Assembly (NCBI GenBank): GCA_039028795.1 | Contig: JBCCHJ010000001.1 | Span: forward strand, 182,999 to 246,998 | DNA length: 64,000 bases | Direction: 5' to 3' | DNA from: Thermohalobaculum sp039028795 | GTDB lineage: Bacteria > Pseudomonadota > Alphaproteobacteria > Rhodobacterales > Rhodobacteraceae | Part shown: one piece after another, positions 42,638-51,549 of the stretch | Layout of the letters: the number at the start of each line of letters is the position of its first letter | Numbering within the stretch: the first letter of the stretch is position 1 | Position numbers and translations under genes: made by a program | Notes under the pieces: generated by a model | Told to the model about the DNA's origin: nothing | The model's database searches: none | What the model saw: only the letters and a program-made list of their open reading frames with translations

Positions 42638-43573
42638 ATGCGCCTGATCGCCTGCCTGTTCGCACTGCTTTTGGCCACGCCCGCCATGGCTGCCGACAAG
42701 ATGACCCTGTTGCTGGATTGGTTCGTGAACCCTGACCACGGGCCTATCATTATCGCCCAGGAAAAAGGCTACTTCGCCGATCAGGGCCTAGAGGTAGAAG
42801 TGATCGCCCCGGCCGATCCCGCCGATCCACCAAAGCTGGTCGCTGCTGGTAAGGCGGACTTGGCAGTATCCTATCAGCCACAACTGCACCTGCAGGTACA
42901 CGAAGGCCTGCCGTTAATCCGGGTCGGCACATTGGTCGCGACGCCTTTGAACTGTCTGCTGGTGCTGGAAGACGGGCCCGTGAAAACGGTGGCCGACCTT
43001 AAAGGCAAGAAGGTCGGCTTTTCCGTAGCCGGCGTCGAAGAAGCGCTGCTATTCGCGATCCTCGGTCGCTATGGCTTAACGGTCGATGACATCGAACTGG
43101 TGAATGTGAACTGGTCGCTGTCGCCATCGCTGATGTCAGGCCAAGTCGATGCTGTCATAGGGGCTTTCCGGAACTTTGAGCTGAACCAGATGGAAATCGA
43201 AGGTGTCGGGGGCAAGTGTTTTTACCTGGAGGAAGAAGGCCTGCCAGCATATGATGAACTGATCTATGTCGCCAATACGGAGACCATGAACGTGGATAAG
43301 ATCCGGCGGTTCTTGGCGGCGACCGAACTGGCTACGCAGTTCATCATCAATCACCCTGACGAAAGCTGGGGCATCTTTGCCGGTACCGCTGCCGAACTGC
43401 AGGATGAACTGAACGCCAAGGCGTGGATCGATACGTTGCCCCGGTTTGCCATGCGGCCAGCAGCGGTTGATGCCGGGCGCTACAAACGGTTCGAAGCTTT
43501 CCTCAAGGACGCGGGATTGATCCCATCTTTGAATCCGGTCTCGAAACTCGTTGTTGATGTGACGGCTGAATAG
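42638..43573 (+). CDS. thiY: HMP/thiamine-precursor ABC transporter, substrate-binding protein (ThiY-like)
   Basis: 311 residues with a signal peptide (MRLIACLFALLLATPAMAA). LLLDWFVNPDHGPIIIAQEKGYF is the NMT1/ThiY N-terminal block; DLAVSYQPQLHLQVHEGLP and SVAGVEEALLFAILGRYGL follow. ThiY proteins bring formylaminopyrimidine or HMP to the ThiXZ importer. Its place in the TPP-controlled operon with thiX, thiZ and TenA supports pyrimidine salvage. Substrate specificity (HMP or formyl form) is not visible. Confidence 0.9.
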   Translation: MRLIACLFALLLATPAMAADKMTLLLDWFVNPDHGPIIIAQEKGYFADQGLEVEVIAPADPADPPKLVAAGKADLAVSYQPQLHLQVHEGLPLIRVGTLVATPLNCLLVLEDGPVKTVADLKGKKVGFSVAGVEEALLFAILGRYGLTVDDIELVNVNWSLSPSLMSGQVDAVIGAFRNFELNQMEIEGVGGKCFYLEEEGLPAYDELIYVANTETMNVDKIRRFLAATELATQFIINHPDESWGIFAGTAAELQDELNAKAWIDTLPRFAMRPAAVDAGRYKRFEAFLKDAGLIPSLNPVSKLVVDVTAE

Positions 43574-43592
43574 AGACATGGCTTCGGCGCGT

Positions 43593-43640
43593 GCGAGGGC
43601 TCTGCCCTCGCGCTCCCGGAGTATTTTCGGCAAGCTGAAG
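43593..43640 (+). repeat. Intergenic repeat, copy A, with preceding hairpin
   Basis: An 8-bp stem (43593-43600 with 43604-43611, loop TCT) is directly followed by TCCCGGAGTATTTT (43614-43627) and GCAAGCTGAAGG, matching copy B at 36214-36238 in opposite orientation. It lies in the 87-bp gap between thiY and tenA and could act in transcript processing or be a genome-wide repeat. Confidence 0.6.
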
Positions 43641-43660
43641 GGCAAGAGGGAGAGAATTCC

Positions 43661-44341
43661 ATGGGGGATGTGTACTATGGCCGGGCCTTCGGTCTGTGGC
43701 GCACGGCTGCGCCTGAGTGGGATGCCTACACGCGGCACGCCTTTGTCGAAGGGCTGGGGAATGGTTCGCTGCCGCGGGCTTCGTACCTGCACTATTTGGT
43801 CCAGGACTACGTCTTTCTGATTCACTTCTCGCGTGCCTGGGCGCTGGCGGTGGTGAAGGCCGAAACATTGGACGAAATGAAAACGGCCTCGGCCACAGTC
43901 GATGCCCTGGTCAACAACGAAATGCAGTTGCATGTGCAGACCTGTGCCGCCGAAGGGATATCTGAGGATCAGCTTTTCACGGCAGTCGAAGAGACCGAGA
44001 ACCTGTCCTATACGCGGTATGTGCTTGACGCTGGGTTCTCAGGCGATTTTCTGGATCTGATGGCGGCACTTGGTCCGTGCGTTTGGGGCTATGGCGAGAT
44101 CGGGGCGCGGCTGTCCGGATCAGCAACATCCGATACCTATCGGTCTTGGATCGACACCTATGCCGGTGACGAATACCAAGGCGTTTGTGGCACAGTTGGT
44201 GCAATGGTCGACGGTGCACTGGTTCGGCGGTTGGGGGAGAGTTTTGATCAAACCCCGCGCTGGGCGCATCTGAGTAACCGCTTTGCCATGGCGACGCGCC
44301 TGGAAGTCGGGTTCTGGGATATGGGGCTGCGCGGCGCGTGA
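43661..44341 (+). CDS. tenA: TenA-family aminopyrimidine aminohydrolase / thiaminase II
   Basis: 226 residues. Active-site Cys lies in AALGPCVWGYGEIG, the glutamate in ATRLEVGFWDMG, and LHYLVQDYVFLIHFSRAWALA is the N-terminal block. It converts aminopyrimidine to HMP, salvaging pyrimidine from degraded thiamine. The start is ATG 43661 with AGAGGGAG upstream. The stop overlaps the GTG start of thiZ. A matching deformylase (YlmB) is not seen in the window. Confidence 0.93.
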   Translation: MGDVYYGRAFGLWRTAAPEWDAYTRHAFVEGLGNGSLPRASYLHYLVQDYVFLIHFSRAWALAVVKAETLDEMKTASATVDALVNNEMQLHVQTCAAEGISEDQLFTAVEETENLSYTRYVLDAGFSGDFLDLMAALGPCVWGYGEIGARLSGSATSDTYRSWIDTYAGDEYQGVCGTVGAMVDGALVRRLGESFDQTPRWAHLSNRFAMATRLEVGFWDMGLRGA

Positions 44342-45069
44342 GTACGCCGCCTGGCATTCGGCTGACCGGCAGCGCGGTGATTGGTGGCGCGCCGCTCTTT
44401 GGGCCGATCGACCTTGACATCCCGGCCGGTCAATGGACCTGCCTGCTTGGAGTTTCGGGCGCGGGCAAGACCACAGTATTGCGGTATCTCGCAGGATTGG
44501 AGACCGGAGCAACGATAGACGCCACGGTTACTTTGTCTGATCGTAAGCCATTGGCCGATCGCATCGCCTATATGGCGCAATCGGACTTGCTGATGCCTTG
44601 GCTGAATGTAGAGGAAAACGTGCTGTTGGGGGCGCGATTGCGCGGGGCTGTCGATGCCACGGCAAGGGATCGGGCGCGAGGCCTGATCGCCCTGGTTGGT
44701 TTGGCGGGCGATGTGGCCAAACGGCCAAAGCACCTTTCGGGGGGCATGCGGCAGCGAGTGGCCTTGGCTCGGACATTGATGGAGGACCGGCCTGTCATCC
44801 TGTTGGACGAGCCGTTTTCGGCCCTTGATGCCAAGACTCGGGCCGAAATGCAGGAACTGGCGTTTGGGCTATTGTCCGAGCGGACAGTCCTATTGGTCAC
44901 TCATGACCCGGCTGAGGCTGCCCGGCTGGGGCACAAGATTACCGTGTTGCAGAACGGGGCATTAACCGCCACCAAGGACCCAGCGTCTGATCCAATCCGC
45001 GCCCATGATGATCCGGACGTCTTTTCCTGCCAGTCAGAGCTGATGAACCTGATCCGTGAGGACGCGTGA
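44338..45069 (+). CDS. thiZ: HMP/thiamine-precursor ABC transporter ATP-binding protein (ThiZ-like)
   Basis: 243 residues. Walker A GVSGAGKTTV, signature HLSGGMRQRVALA, Walker B VILLDEPFSALD, switch His in VTHDPAEAARL. It starts at GTG 44338 inside the tenA stop and ends one base into the thiX start, so translation is coupled along tenA-thiZ-thiX. Member of the nitrate/sulfonate/thiamine-precursor importer group. Confidence 0.92.
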   Translation: MSTPPGIRLTGSAVIGGAPLFGPIDLDIPAGQWTCLLGVSGAGKTTVLRYLAGLETGATIDATVTLSDRKPLADRIAYMAQSDLLMPWLNVEENVLLGARLRGAVDATARDRARGLIALVGLAGDVAKRPKHLSGGMRQRVALARTLMEDRPVILLDEPFSALDAKTRAEMQELAFGLLSERTVLLVTHDPAEAARLGHKITVLQNGALTATKDPASDPIRAHDDPDVFSCQSELMNLIREDA

Positions 45070-45806
45070 TGCGCGCATTCTGGGCCGTTCTGGTCTCAAT
45101 GCTGTTGCTGATCTTCATTTGGCAGATCGTGATCGTTTCGACCGGTGTCCAAAGGTTCATTCTGCCTGAGCCCCTGAAGGTCGCCCAGTCAATCTGGAAG
45201 TCCCGCGCCTTGCTGGCTGAACATGCCTTGATCACGATCAGCGAAGTTATTTTGGGCCTTGTTCTTGGCGTGCTCTTGGGAATGATAACTGCCATTCAGT
45301 TGGCAAGTTCCGCCTGGGCCTCGACCTATCTGCGGCCAGTATTGGTTTTCACTCAAGCAGTGCCGGTTTTTGCCCTAGCACCGATCCTGACTCTGTGGTT
45401 CGGCTATGGCATCTGGTCGAAGATCGCCATGGCGCTCTTGATTATCTACTTTCCGGTGACGTCGGCTTTCTACGACGGTCTAATGAGGACGCCGCCGGGT
45501 TACATCGATCTGGCACGCACGATGGGGTCCGGCACCTGGCGGACCATGGTTTGTATGAAGATACCGGCTGCCGTACCATCATTGATGTCGGGAATCCGGC
45601 TGGCGGCGGTCTACGCACCGATTGGAGCAATCATCGGCGAATGGGTCGGTGCCTCCAAAGGACTGGGCTATCTCATGCTACGAGCAAACGGCGAGGTGAA
45701 GACGGATCTTATGTTCGCCGCGTTGGTCGTGCTGGCTGCCTTTACCGTGGTTCTCCACATGGCAATCGACAGGGCTGCAGCCCGTATCACCGATCGCTAT
45801 TCTTAG
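45069..45806 (+). CDS. thiX: HMP/thiamine-precursor ABC transporter permease (ThiX-like)
   Basis: About 245 residues with six or so membrane segments. The EAA loop is LARTMGSGTWRTMVCMKIPAAVPSLM, SGIRLAAVYAPIGAIIGEWVGASKGLGYLML. An in-frame GTG at 45066 is an alternative start. Last gene of the TPP-controlled operon. The stop overlaps the convergent broken gene by 20 bp. Confidence 0.92.
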   Translation: MRAFWAVLVSMLLLIFIWQIVIVSTGVQRFILPEPLKVAQSIWKSRALLAEHALITISEVILGLVLGVLLGMITAIQLASSAWASTYLRPVLVFTQAVPVFALAPILTLWFGYGIWSKIAMALLIIYFPVTSAFYDGLMRTPPGYIDLARTMGSGTWRTMVCMKIPAAVPSLMSGIRLAAVYAPIGAIIGEWVGASKGLGYLMLRANGEVKTDLMFAALVVLAAFTVVLHMAIDRAAARITDRYS

Positions 45807-46209
45807 GTTCGGTGGATGCAGATCGCGATGCTGTGGCCTGGGCCGCAGATTTCGTTTTCACTGCGGCCTGCGCGATCGTCACGGGTTTGTGCGGGGGCAT
45901 GACCTTCATCTCCAGTGGTGCGGCGGATCCGTTGGAACGTATTTTGAAGGCTGCGTGATAGACATTTTCCGCGTTGACGCTGAGATGGGCACGCAGCACA
46001 TCCTCTAGTGTTCGCATGCCCATTGGTTCCAATCCACGTTTGCGCAAAGCCTTGGGCAGCGCCGCGGAACGATCCTGCAATTCTGCCACGCACATCACCC
46101 GTTCTTCAGCGGCCGGATTATCCAGGACAATGTCAAAGCTGGCCTCAGCGTTCGGAGTGCGCACCTCTAGCCCCGCAGGAACTGGGCGCAAATCCGTGGG
46201 CGAGGTCGG
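45787..46209 (-). pseudogene. C-terminal part of a DUF4384 lipoprotein gene, separated by an in-frame stop
   Basis: After the TAA at 46210-46212 the same frame stays open and reads PTSPTDLRPVPAGLEVRTPN ... FDIVLDNPAAEERVMCVAEL, the expected continuation of a DUF4384-type domain. No real start codon with a ribosome site exists (only TTG 46191). A single change from TAT or TAC would join it to the upstream gene. The last part is Ala/Thr-rich. See the finding on this site. Confidence 0.65.
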
Positions 46210-47487
46210 TTAGACCCGGTAGATGCCACCTTTCGGGGCCTGATAGTAACAATTCACGTACGCCTCCCGGTCAGTGCGAATTGCCAGTACCAACTGGTCG
46301 CCTAACTGCAAAGGCTGATTGTCGTCCGGCAATACAGGCGACACCGATATGCGTACCTTCCCGGGGTGACCGCGTTCGCCACCGAACCGGGCCCGTTCCA
46401 CCGAACCGGGCGGCGGCGTACTTGGCGGATCGATCGATGTTTCGTTGTAGCCGCCAACCATTTCTTTCAATCGGGCATGCAGATCGAAGTCGATCACTCC
46501 CGTTGCAATCAGTCTGTTATCCGCCTGAAATCGACTTATGGCCCTACGGGTCGCCATATCGTGTACGCCAAGTCGATAGTCGCCAAGATATCCCAATTTG
46601 TGGAGCTTGCGCTGCACCATACCGACCCGGGCGAGATCGGGGATCGCCCACCAGGCTGCCTGTTCTGTCGTGCTGAAACTCGGCTGTGTTCGGTCGATGG
46701 CCAGACATTGCCAATAGGGCACCCCTGCATAGCGGCCCAAAAGCTCGATCGTGCCCAGTTCGATAAGGTTGCGGACGGCCTGACCAGGGCTTTCAATGCG
46801 CGAGGTTTTCCAGGTCAGGTTGTAGTTTACGACGCCGAATATGCCGGTCAGGCCACCACCCAAGCCGTCCTCGACCAGAACCATCGAGTTCGATACTGAC
46901 GAGCCTGGCATGATCAGCTTGTCCGGGAACGTGACGAGATGCATGTCGACGGTGATGACGCCGACGATCCGAGATCCATTCAGCCCGGCACCACCGACCG
47001 CATCAGATGCAAGGTCAATGCCCAGCGGAAGGTTGAAGCTTTCATCTACCGATTTCTTGTCATACTGGCTGATCGCGCCGCGGATATAGACCTCTGGCTC
47101 ATGTTGTGGACGTTCGGTGATGTAAACGTTTTGGCCGAGATCTTTTTCTAACGCCTGATCGATGAACACAAAGGCGTGGCTGCGTGCGTTCATCAGACCG
47201 ATTGCGCGAACCAGCATATCATCTGCCGCGATCCGTACGGAACTTGTCAGGTCTGGAAATCCGTTCGATGTAACCAGGGTCTTTTGAATGCGATGGCTGA
47301 CCAGCAGGTCATCCATGCACCTGAGCGAGTCAGAAAAGGATGTAAAATTCCGCTCTGCCGGTTCGTCCGGTTGGCGGATGTGGGTCGCGATCGGCGGCTC
47401 GACTGCCGCGCACGCCGCCAACAGCCCGGCAATGGCTATGCTGATCCATCCGGATGTCCGGAGCATCTTGGTAAACACGCAACCCAT
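46210..47487 (-). CDS. Lipoprotein with CsgG-like, peptidoglycan-binding and truncated DUF4384 regions
   Basis: 425 residues. Leader with lipobox LLAAC near residue 25. Residues about 50-230 recall CsgG-type curli-transport lipoproteins (ADDMLVRAIGLMNARSHAF, IRGAISQYDKKSV, IVGVITVDMHLV). About 290-335 is a PG_binding_1 module (RKLHKLGYLGDYRLGVHDMA, ISRFQADNRL). From about 385 a DUF4384 strand region (LVLAIRTDREAYVNCYYQ) stops abruptly at GGIYRV, with the rest in frame beyond the TAA. ATG 47487 or 47466 may be the start; neither has a good ribosome site. It diverges from the polysaccharide synthase gene. Confidence 0.7.
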   Translation of the reverse strand: MGCVFTKMLRTSGWISIAIAGLLAACAAVEPPIATHIRQPDEPAERNFTSFSDSLRCMDDLLVSHRIQKTLVTSNGFPDLTSSVRIAADDMLVRAIGLMNARSHAFVFIDQALEKDLGQNVYITERPQHEPEVYIRGAISQYDKKSVDESFNLPLGIDLASDAVGGAGLNGSRIVGVITVDMHLVTFPDKLIMPGSSVSNSMVLVEDGLGGGLTGIFGVVNYNLTWKTSRIESPGQAVRNLIELGTIELLGRYAGVPYWQCLAIDRTQPSFSTTEQAAWWAIPDLARVGMVQRKLHKLGYLGDYRLGVHDMATRRAISRFQADNRLIATGVIDFDLHARLKEMVGGYNETSIDPPSTPPPGSVERARFGGERGHPGKVRISVSPVLPDDNQPLQLGDQLVLAIRTDREAYVNCYYQAPKGGIYRV

Positions 47488-47651
47488 CCCAAACGTACTC
47501 CACTTGATGGGATGATCCTGCGCTTTGCTTAATTTTGCATGAAGCCAATGACTTGGCGTCGGAAGGTTGAAAAACCTTTGAGCCGGTAGGGTAAAATTAG
47601 CAGGTGCCGCCTAGGGTGCCGCGCACGCCAGGTGAGGATAAGCGAGTATCT

Positions 47652-49511
47652 ATGTCGACGTCAGAAGATTTTTACTTTGCAGAGTTCGAAAACCGACGTC
47701 CTGATCCGTCTTTGCCGCATTCGCCTTGGCGGGAGTTTGTGTGGCAGGTGCTGGCGGTCGCCACAGCCGGGCTGGGGCTTTGGTATCTTGTGTGGCGTTG
47801 GACCTATTCGCTAAATCCCGACGCGATGTGGTTCGCGCTGCCGGTCGTGATCGCAGAGTCGCTTTGCTACATTGGCCTGTTGCTGTTCTTTCACAATCTT
47901 TGGCAGGTGCGCGATACGCCGCGAGGCACCGCGCCGGCGACCCGGGCAGATTGTGTGGACAATGGCGGTGCAGATCCGGTCGGCATCGACGTCTTTATCA
48001 CAACGTATGACGAGGATCCGGAACTGGTCCGGTTGTCGATCATCGATGCTGTTCAAACGAGATACCCGCACGAGGTGAAGAAGACCATCCATGTCCTTGA
48101 CGACGGACGGCGCGATCGGATGCGCAAGGTCGCCGAAGAAGAAGGCGTCAACTACATCACGCGACCCGACAACATTGGTTTTAAGGCAGGTAACCTGCGA
48201 AACGCCATGGCGCACACGTCGGGCGATTTTATTGTGATCTGTGACGCCGATACACGGCTGTTTCCGGGCTTTCTCGAAAACACGATGGGCTATTTCCGAG
48301 ACCAGGACGTGGCCTGGGTGCAAACCCCACAATGGTTCTATGACATACCGGAAGGTGAAAGCTTGGGTGGCTGGATGCGTCGCCGTGTTGGACGTATCGG
48401 AGGATTTGTAGGTCAGAAGGCCGAATGCATCGTCGGCCCGGTGAATATCGGCAATGACCCGTTCGGTTGCGATCCGAAGTTGTTCTATGACGTGATCCTG
48501 CGCAGGCGAAACGGCGCGAATGCCTCTTTTTGCTGCGGGGCGGGGTCGATTCACCGCCGTGATGCGGTTCTAGAGGCCGCTCTGCGTGTCTTTGCCGAAC
48601 AGGTAGAGTCAAAGATGACCAAAGGCACACGTTGGATCGTTGGCCAGGAACGCCGACGTGAACGTGGCGAGGAGCTCAGGCGCTGGCTGGCGCACGAAAC
48701 TGAAATCACCCCCTATAAATTTCACGTCTCGGAAGACATCTACACTTCGATGGTGCTGCACTCGGACCGGCGTCGTGATTGGAAGTCTGTTCTGCATCCA
48801 GAGGTCGAAGCTCGGATGTTGTCGCCGCAGGATTTGTTGTCCTGGGCCATGCAACGCTTCAAATACGCAGGCGGTACGCTCGACATAGGCCTGAACGACA
48901 ATCCCCTGTTTCGGCCCGGTATGAGTTTTCGCCAAAAGCTGATGTACGCGATGACCTTCTGGTCTTATCTGGCGCCGCTTTGGCTTTGTGTTTTTCTGCT
49001 GGCACCGATCGTGTCGCTGGTTACCGGCATCGCGCCGGTTGATGCGTATTCAACCGATTTATTCCTGCACCTGCTGCCTTTCATTGTGCTGCACGAAGTG
49101 GCGCTGACGATCGGAATGTGGGGGATCAACAATCGCAAGGGCAAGCTGATGGCAGTGGCGTTCTTCTGGTTGAACATTCAGGCGATTTGGACCGTTGTGC
49201 GGGGGCGGCAGATAAAGTTCCATGTGACACCGAAGATGCGTCAATCCGGCAGGTTCTTTTCCATCGTGACGCCGCATCTGGTGATCATCGCGGCAAGTCT
49301 GATCGCGATGGGTATCGGTTTAGCGCGATTGATGATTGAACCGACGGGCGAACAAATCGGTCTGTTCGCGGTCAATGCATTTTGGGCGAGCTGTAACATC
49401 ACTGCTTTGATGGTGCTTGTCCGGGCGGCTTTCTGGCGCCCACCCGATGCGTCGGATGCCCCAACAAACCAACCGGCTCTCGCCCATTCAACACGTGAGG
49501 CTTTGGCATGA
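47652..49511 (+). CDS. Membrane GT2 polysaccharide synthase (cellulose-synthase-like)
   Basis: About 619 residues. Two N-terminal and about five C-terminal membrane helices surround a BcsA-type GT2 core: TTYDEDPELVRLS, HVLDDGRRDRM, VICDADTRLFPGFL (DxD near 198-200), VQTPQWFYDIP, VSEDIYTSM. The usual QxxRW becomes QRFKYAGG. There is no C-terminal PilZ domain, so no direct c-di-GMP control is visible. It likely makes and extrudes a beta-glucan or related chain. ATG 47652 is favoured over an upstream frame start at 47604. The stop overlaps the DUF3131 gene as ATGA. Confidence 0.85.
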   Translation: MSTSEDFYFAEFENRRPDPSLPHSPWREFVWQVLAVATAGLGLWYLVWRWTYSLNPDAMWFALPVVIAESLCYIGLLLFFHNLWQVRDTPRGTAPATRADCVDNGGADPVGIDVFITTYDEDPELVRLSIIDAVQTRYPHEVKKTIHVLDDGRRDRMRKVAEEEGVNYITRPDNIGFKAGNLRNAMAHTSGDFIVICDADTRLFPGFLENTMGYFRDQDVAWVQTPQWFYDIPEGESLGGWMRRRVGRIGGFVGQKAECIVGPVNIGNDPFGCDPKLFYDVILRRRNGANASFCCGAGSIHRRDAVLEAALRVFAEQVESKMTKGTRWIVGQERRRERGEELRRWLAHETEITPYKFHVSEDIYTSMVLHSDRRRDWKSVLHPEVEARMLSPQDLLSWAMQRFKYAGGTLDIGLNDNPLFRPGMSFRQKLMYAMTFWSYLAPLWLCVFLLAPIVSLVTGIAPVDAYSTDLFLHLLPFIVLHEVALTIGMWGINNRKGKLMAVAFFWLNIQAIWTVVRGRQIKFHVTPKMRQSGRFFSIVTPHLVIIAASLIAMGIGLARLMIEPTGEQIGLFAVNAFWASCNITALMVLVRAAFWRPPDASDAPTNQPALAHSTREALA

Positions 49512-50845
49512 GCTTTAAAAAGAACATCTTGAATGCCCGCAGCAATATTGCGTTCGTTACCGGCCTTTGCCTGGCGGCCGGCATTGCCTGGTCCGTAGAA
49601 AAGCGCGGCGAACTCTTTGCAGCACGGACCAAAACCGACGTCATCCTGGATCGGTCCGGGCTAAGGCTACCCATTGCTCCGCAACGAGCATTGGAAGAGC
49701 AAGACTGGAACGCCGCAGCGACGGCGTGGGCCTATTTCCAACGGAATACGCAGGATACCGGTCTGGTCAACTCGGTGGACGGATTTCCATCAACGACGAT
49801 GTGGGACCAGGGTTCCTACTTGCTTGGCCTGATCTCCGCCCATGGCCTGGGTATGGTCAGTGACGATGAATTCCATGATCGCATAGGTCGTGCGCTTGAT
49901 GCGCTGGCACGGATCCAACTGTTTGAGGGCTTGCTGCCCAACAAGGCTTACGACACACGGTCCTTGCTGATGACGAACTATCAGAACGAACAGACCGATC
50001 GCGGTCTGGGATGGTCGGCGTTGGATATCGCCCGGATCGCCGTGCCATTGTCGATCATATTGTATGATCATCCCCAGCATGCGCCCGCGGCTGCAAAACT
50101 GCTTCGAACGTGGCGCGTGGATGCAATGATGCGGGACGGCCAGCTTTACGGTGCTCGGGTTAACCCGGAAACCGGGGCTACTGAACTGGTGCAGGAAGGC
50201 CGGCTTGGTTACGAGGAATATGGCGCGCGGGCGATCGCGCTTCTGGGCGTCGATTCCCTTTCGGCGATGAAATATGATGACTATCTACGCTTCGAAACGG
50301 TCAGTGGGATCGAAGTTGGCGTAGACAGCCGTTCCTATGAAGTCTTCGACGCGAACAACTATGTGGTCAGCGAATCCTACATTCTGACGGCGGTCGAGTT
50401 TGGCCTTGATGAAGAGGCCGAGGAACTAGCGCGCCGGGTCTATGAGGCGCAGGAAAACCGCTACAAGGAAACCGGAATTCTGACGGCAGTGTCCGAGGAT
50501 AACTTGGATCAGGAACCCTGGTTCATCTACAATACCGTGTATGCCAACGGCAAAGCCTGGAATGCAATGACGGAAGAGGGCGAAGACATCTCGGCTTTAC
50601 GTACGCTCAGCGCCAAAGCGGTCTTCGGGTGGGATGCAATTTTTGACACGGACTACACCCGCCGCCTGCGTCGCGCCGTCGCCGATGCGTTTCAGCAGAA
50701 CAGCGGATGGTTTGCCGGATTATATGAATCCGACGGGCGCAAGAACGAAGTCATGACCGCGAACACGAACGGCATCATTCTGCAGACGCTTTTCTATCGA
50801 CAACACGGTCCTTTGCTTTCCGCGCGCTACGCCGAAAAGGGGTAA
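49508..50845 (+). CDS. DUF3131-domain periplasmic protein
   Basis: 445 residues with one N-terminal signal or anchor (IAFVTGLCLAAGIAWSV). DUF3131 blocks: AATAWAYFQRNTQDTGLVNSV, TMWDQGSYLLGLISAHGLG, RGLGWSALDIARIAVPLSI, GYEEYGARAIALLGV, FVNGK-like NTVYANGKAWNA and MTANTNGIILQTLFYRQ. The alpha/alpha barrel fold resembles glycoside hydrolases, with acid residues in WDQGS. ATGA coupling to the synthase indicates joint action, perhaps trimming or guiding the nascent chain. Confidence 0.85.
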   Translation: MSFKKNILNARSNIAFVTGLCLAAGIAWSVEKRGELFAARTKTDVILDRSGLRLPIAPQRALEEQDWNAAATAWAYFQRNTQDTGLVNSVDGFPSTTMWDQGSYLLGLISAHGLGMVSDDEFHDRIGRALDALARIQLFEGLLPNKAYDTRSLLMTNYQNEQTDRGLGWSALDIARIAVPLSIILYDHPQHAPAAAKLLRTWRVDAMMRDGQLYGARVNPETGATELVQEGRLGYEEYGARAIALLGVDSLSAMKYDDYLRFETVSGIEVGVDSRSYEVFDANNYVVSESYILTAVEFGLDEEAEELARRVYEAQENRYKETGILTAVSEDNLDQEPWFIYNTVYANGKAWNAMTEEGEDISALRTLSAKAVFGWDAIFDTDYTRRLRRAVADAFQQNSGWFAGLYESDGRKNEVMTANTNGIILQTLFYRQHGPLLSARYAEKG

Positions 50846-51004
50846 TGGGAAGGCCGTGGACTGGTGCCAGTCTGGGCAGGATATGCTGTGCGCAGCCCCA
50901 CATAATTCGGCACTTGCGACAGTTCTAGGAAGGCTGAGTGTGTCGATGCTAATCTGATTGGTCTTCGTTTTTGCGGGAACCAGACAATCTTAAGAACTAG
51001 ATCA

Positions 51005-51040
51005 AATTAAATAAGAAACGGCGGCATTTTCTGCCGCCGT
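51005..51040 (-). terminator. Intrinsic terminator after the STAS gene at 51067
   Basis: A 9-bp GC stem (51018-51026 with 51032-51040, 5-base loop) is followed on the minus strand by a T-rich run, TTCTTATTTAATTTGAT. It lies 26 bp after the stop of the minus-strand STAS gene and may also serve the plus-strand DUF3131 gene. Confidence 0.8.
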
Positions 51041-51066
51041 CTTCGTCATTCTTACCAAACCTGTAG

Positions 51067-51501
51067 CTACGCCGTTTGCGAGCCCGCAGGGTTCCGGTCC
51101 CAGACCTTGCGGAACGGCCGCACTAAAGATCTCAGAATAATCGACAGCACTGATGCACGGCGATCTGCTGAAGGCGGTTCCAGTGCGGCTGACAGGCTTG
51201 GATGCACATCAACAAACCGGTCTATACCAGTGGCTGATAGCAGATGCAGAATTACACGATGATCGCTGATCAATTTCAGAGGCGGCTGTCCCTTCGCGAC
51301 TTTGCAAAGGTGCGTCAGCGCCCACACACCGCTACTATCCATGAATCGAAGATGGGAGAGATCCAAGATCAACGGTTGTTCACCAATCAAATCAAGCTGA
51401 TCAAGACTCTGCCGGAAAGCAACTGCCCCCGCGGCATCCAACTTATCCGCGTGGAGCATAATGATCTGATGGCCTTCCCGGCCTTCTGCTGTCAGTTTCA
51501 T
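51067..51501 (-). CDS. STAS-domain protein with C-terminal tail
   Basis: 144 residues. The STAS core is residues 1-about 105, with PLILDLSHLRFMDSSGVWAL around the DSSG motif. A basic tail of about 40 residues (LSIILRSLVRPFRKVWDRNP) is not part of a normal RsbV and may bind the membrane. No kinase partner lies next to it; the STAS/ATPase pair is 50 kb away. It starts 48 bp from the acyltransferase gene. Confidence 0.85.
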   Translation of the reverse strand: MKLTAEGREGHQIIMLHADKLDAAGAVAFRQSLDQLDLIGEQPLILDLSHLRFMDSSGVWALTHLCKVAKGQPPLKLISDHRVILHLLSATGIDRFVDVHPSLSAALEPPSADRRASVLSIILRSLVRPFRKVWDRNPAGSQTA

Positions 51502-51549
51502 GACTTCCCCTCTTGTGATCGCCAGGCAGACGGCCAGGCACCCGTTCCT

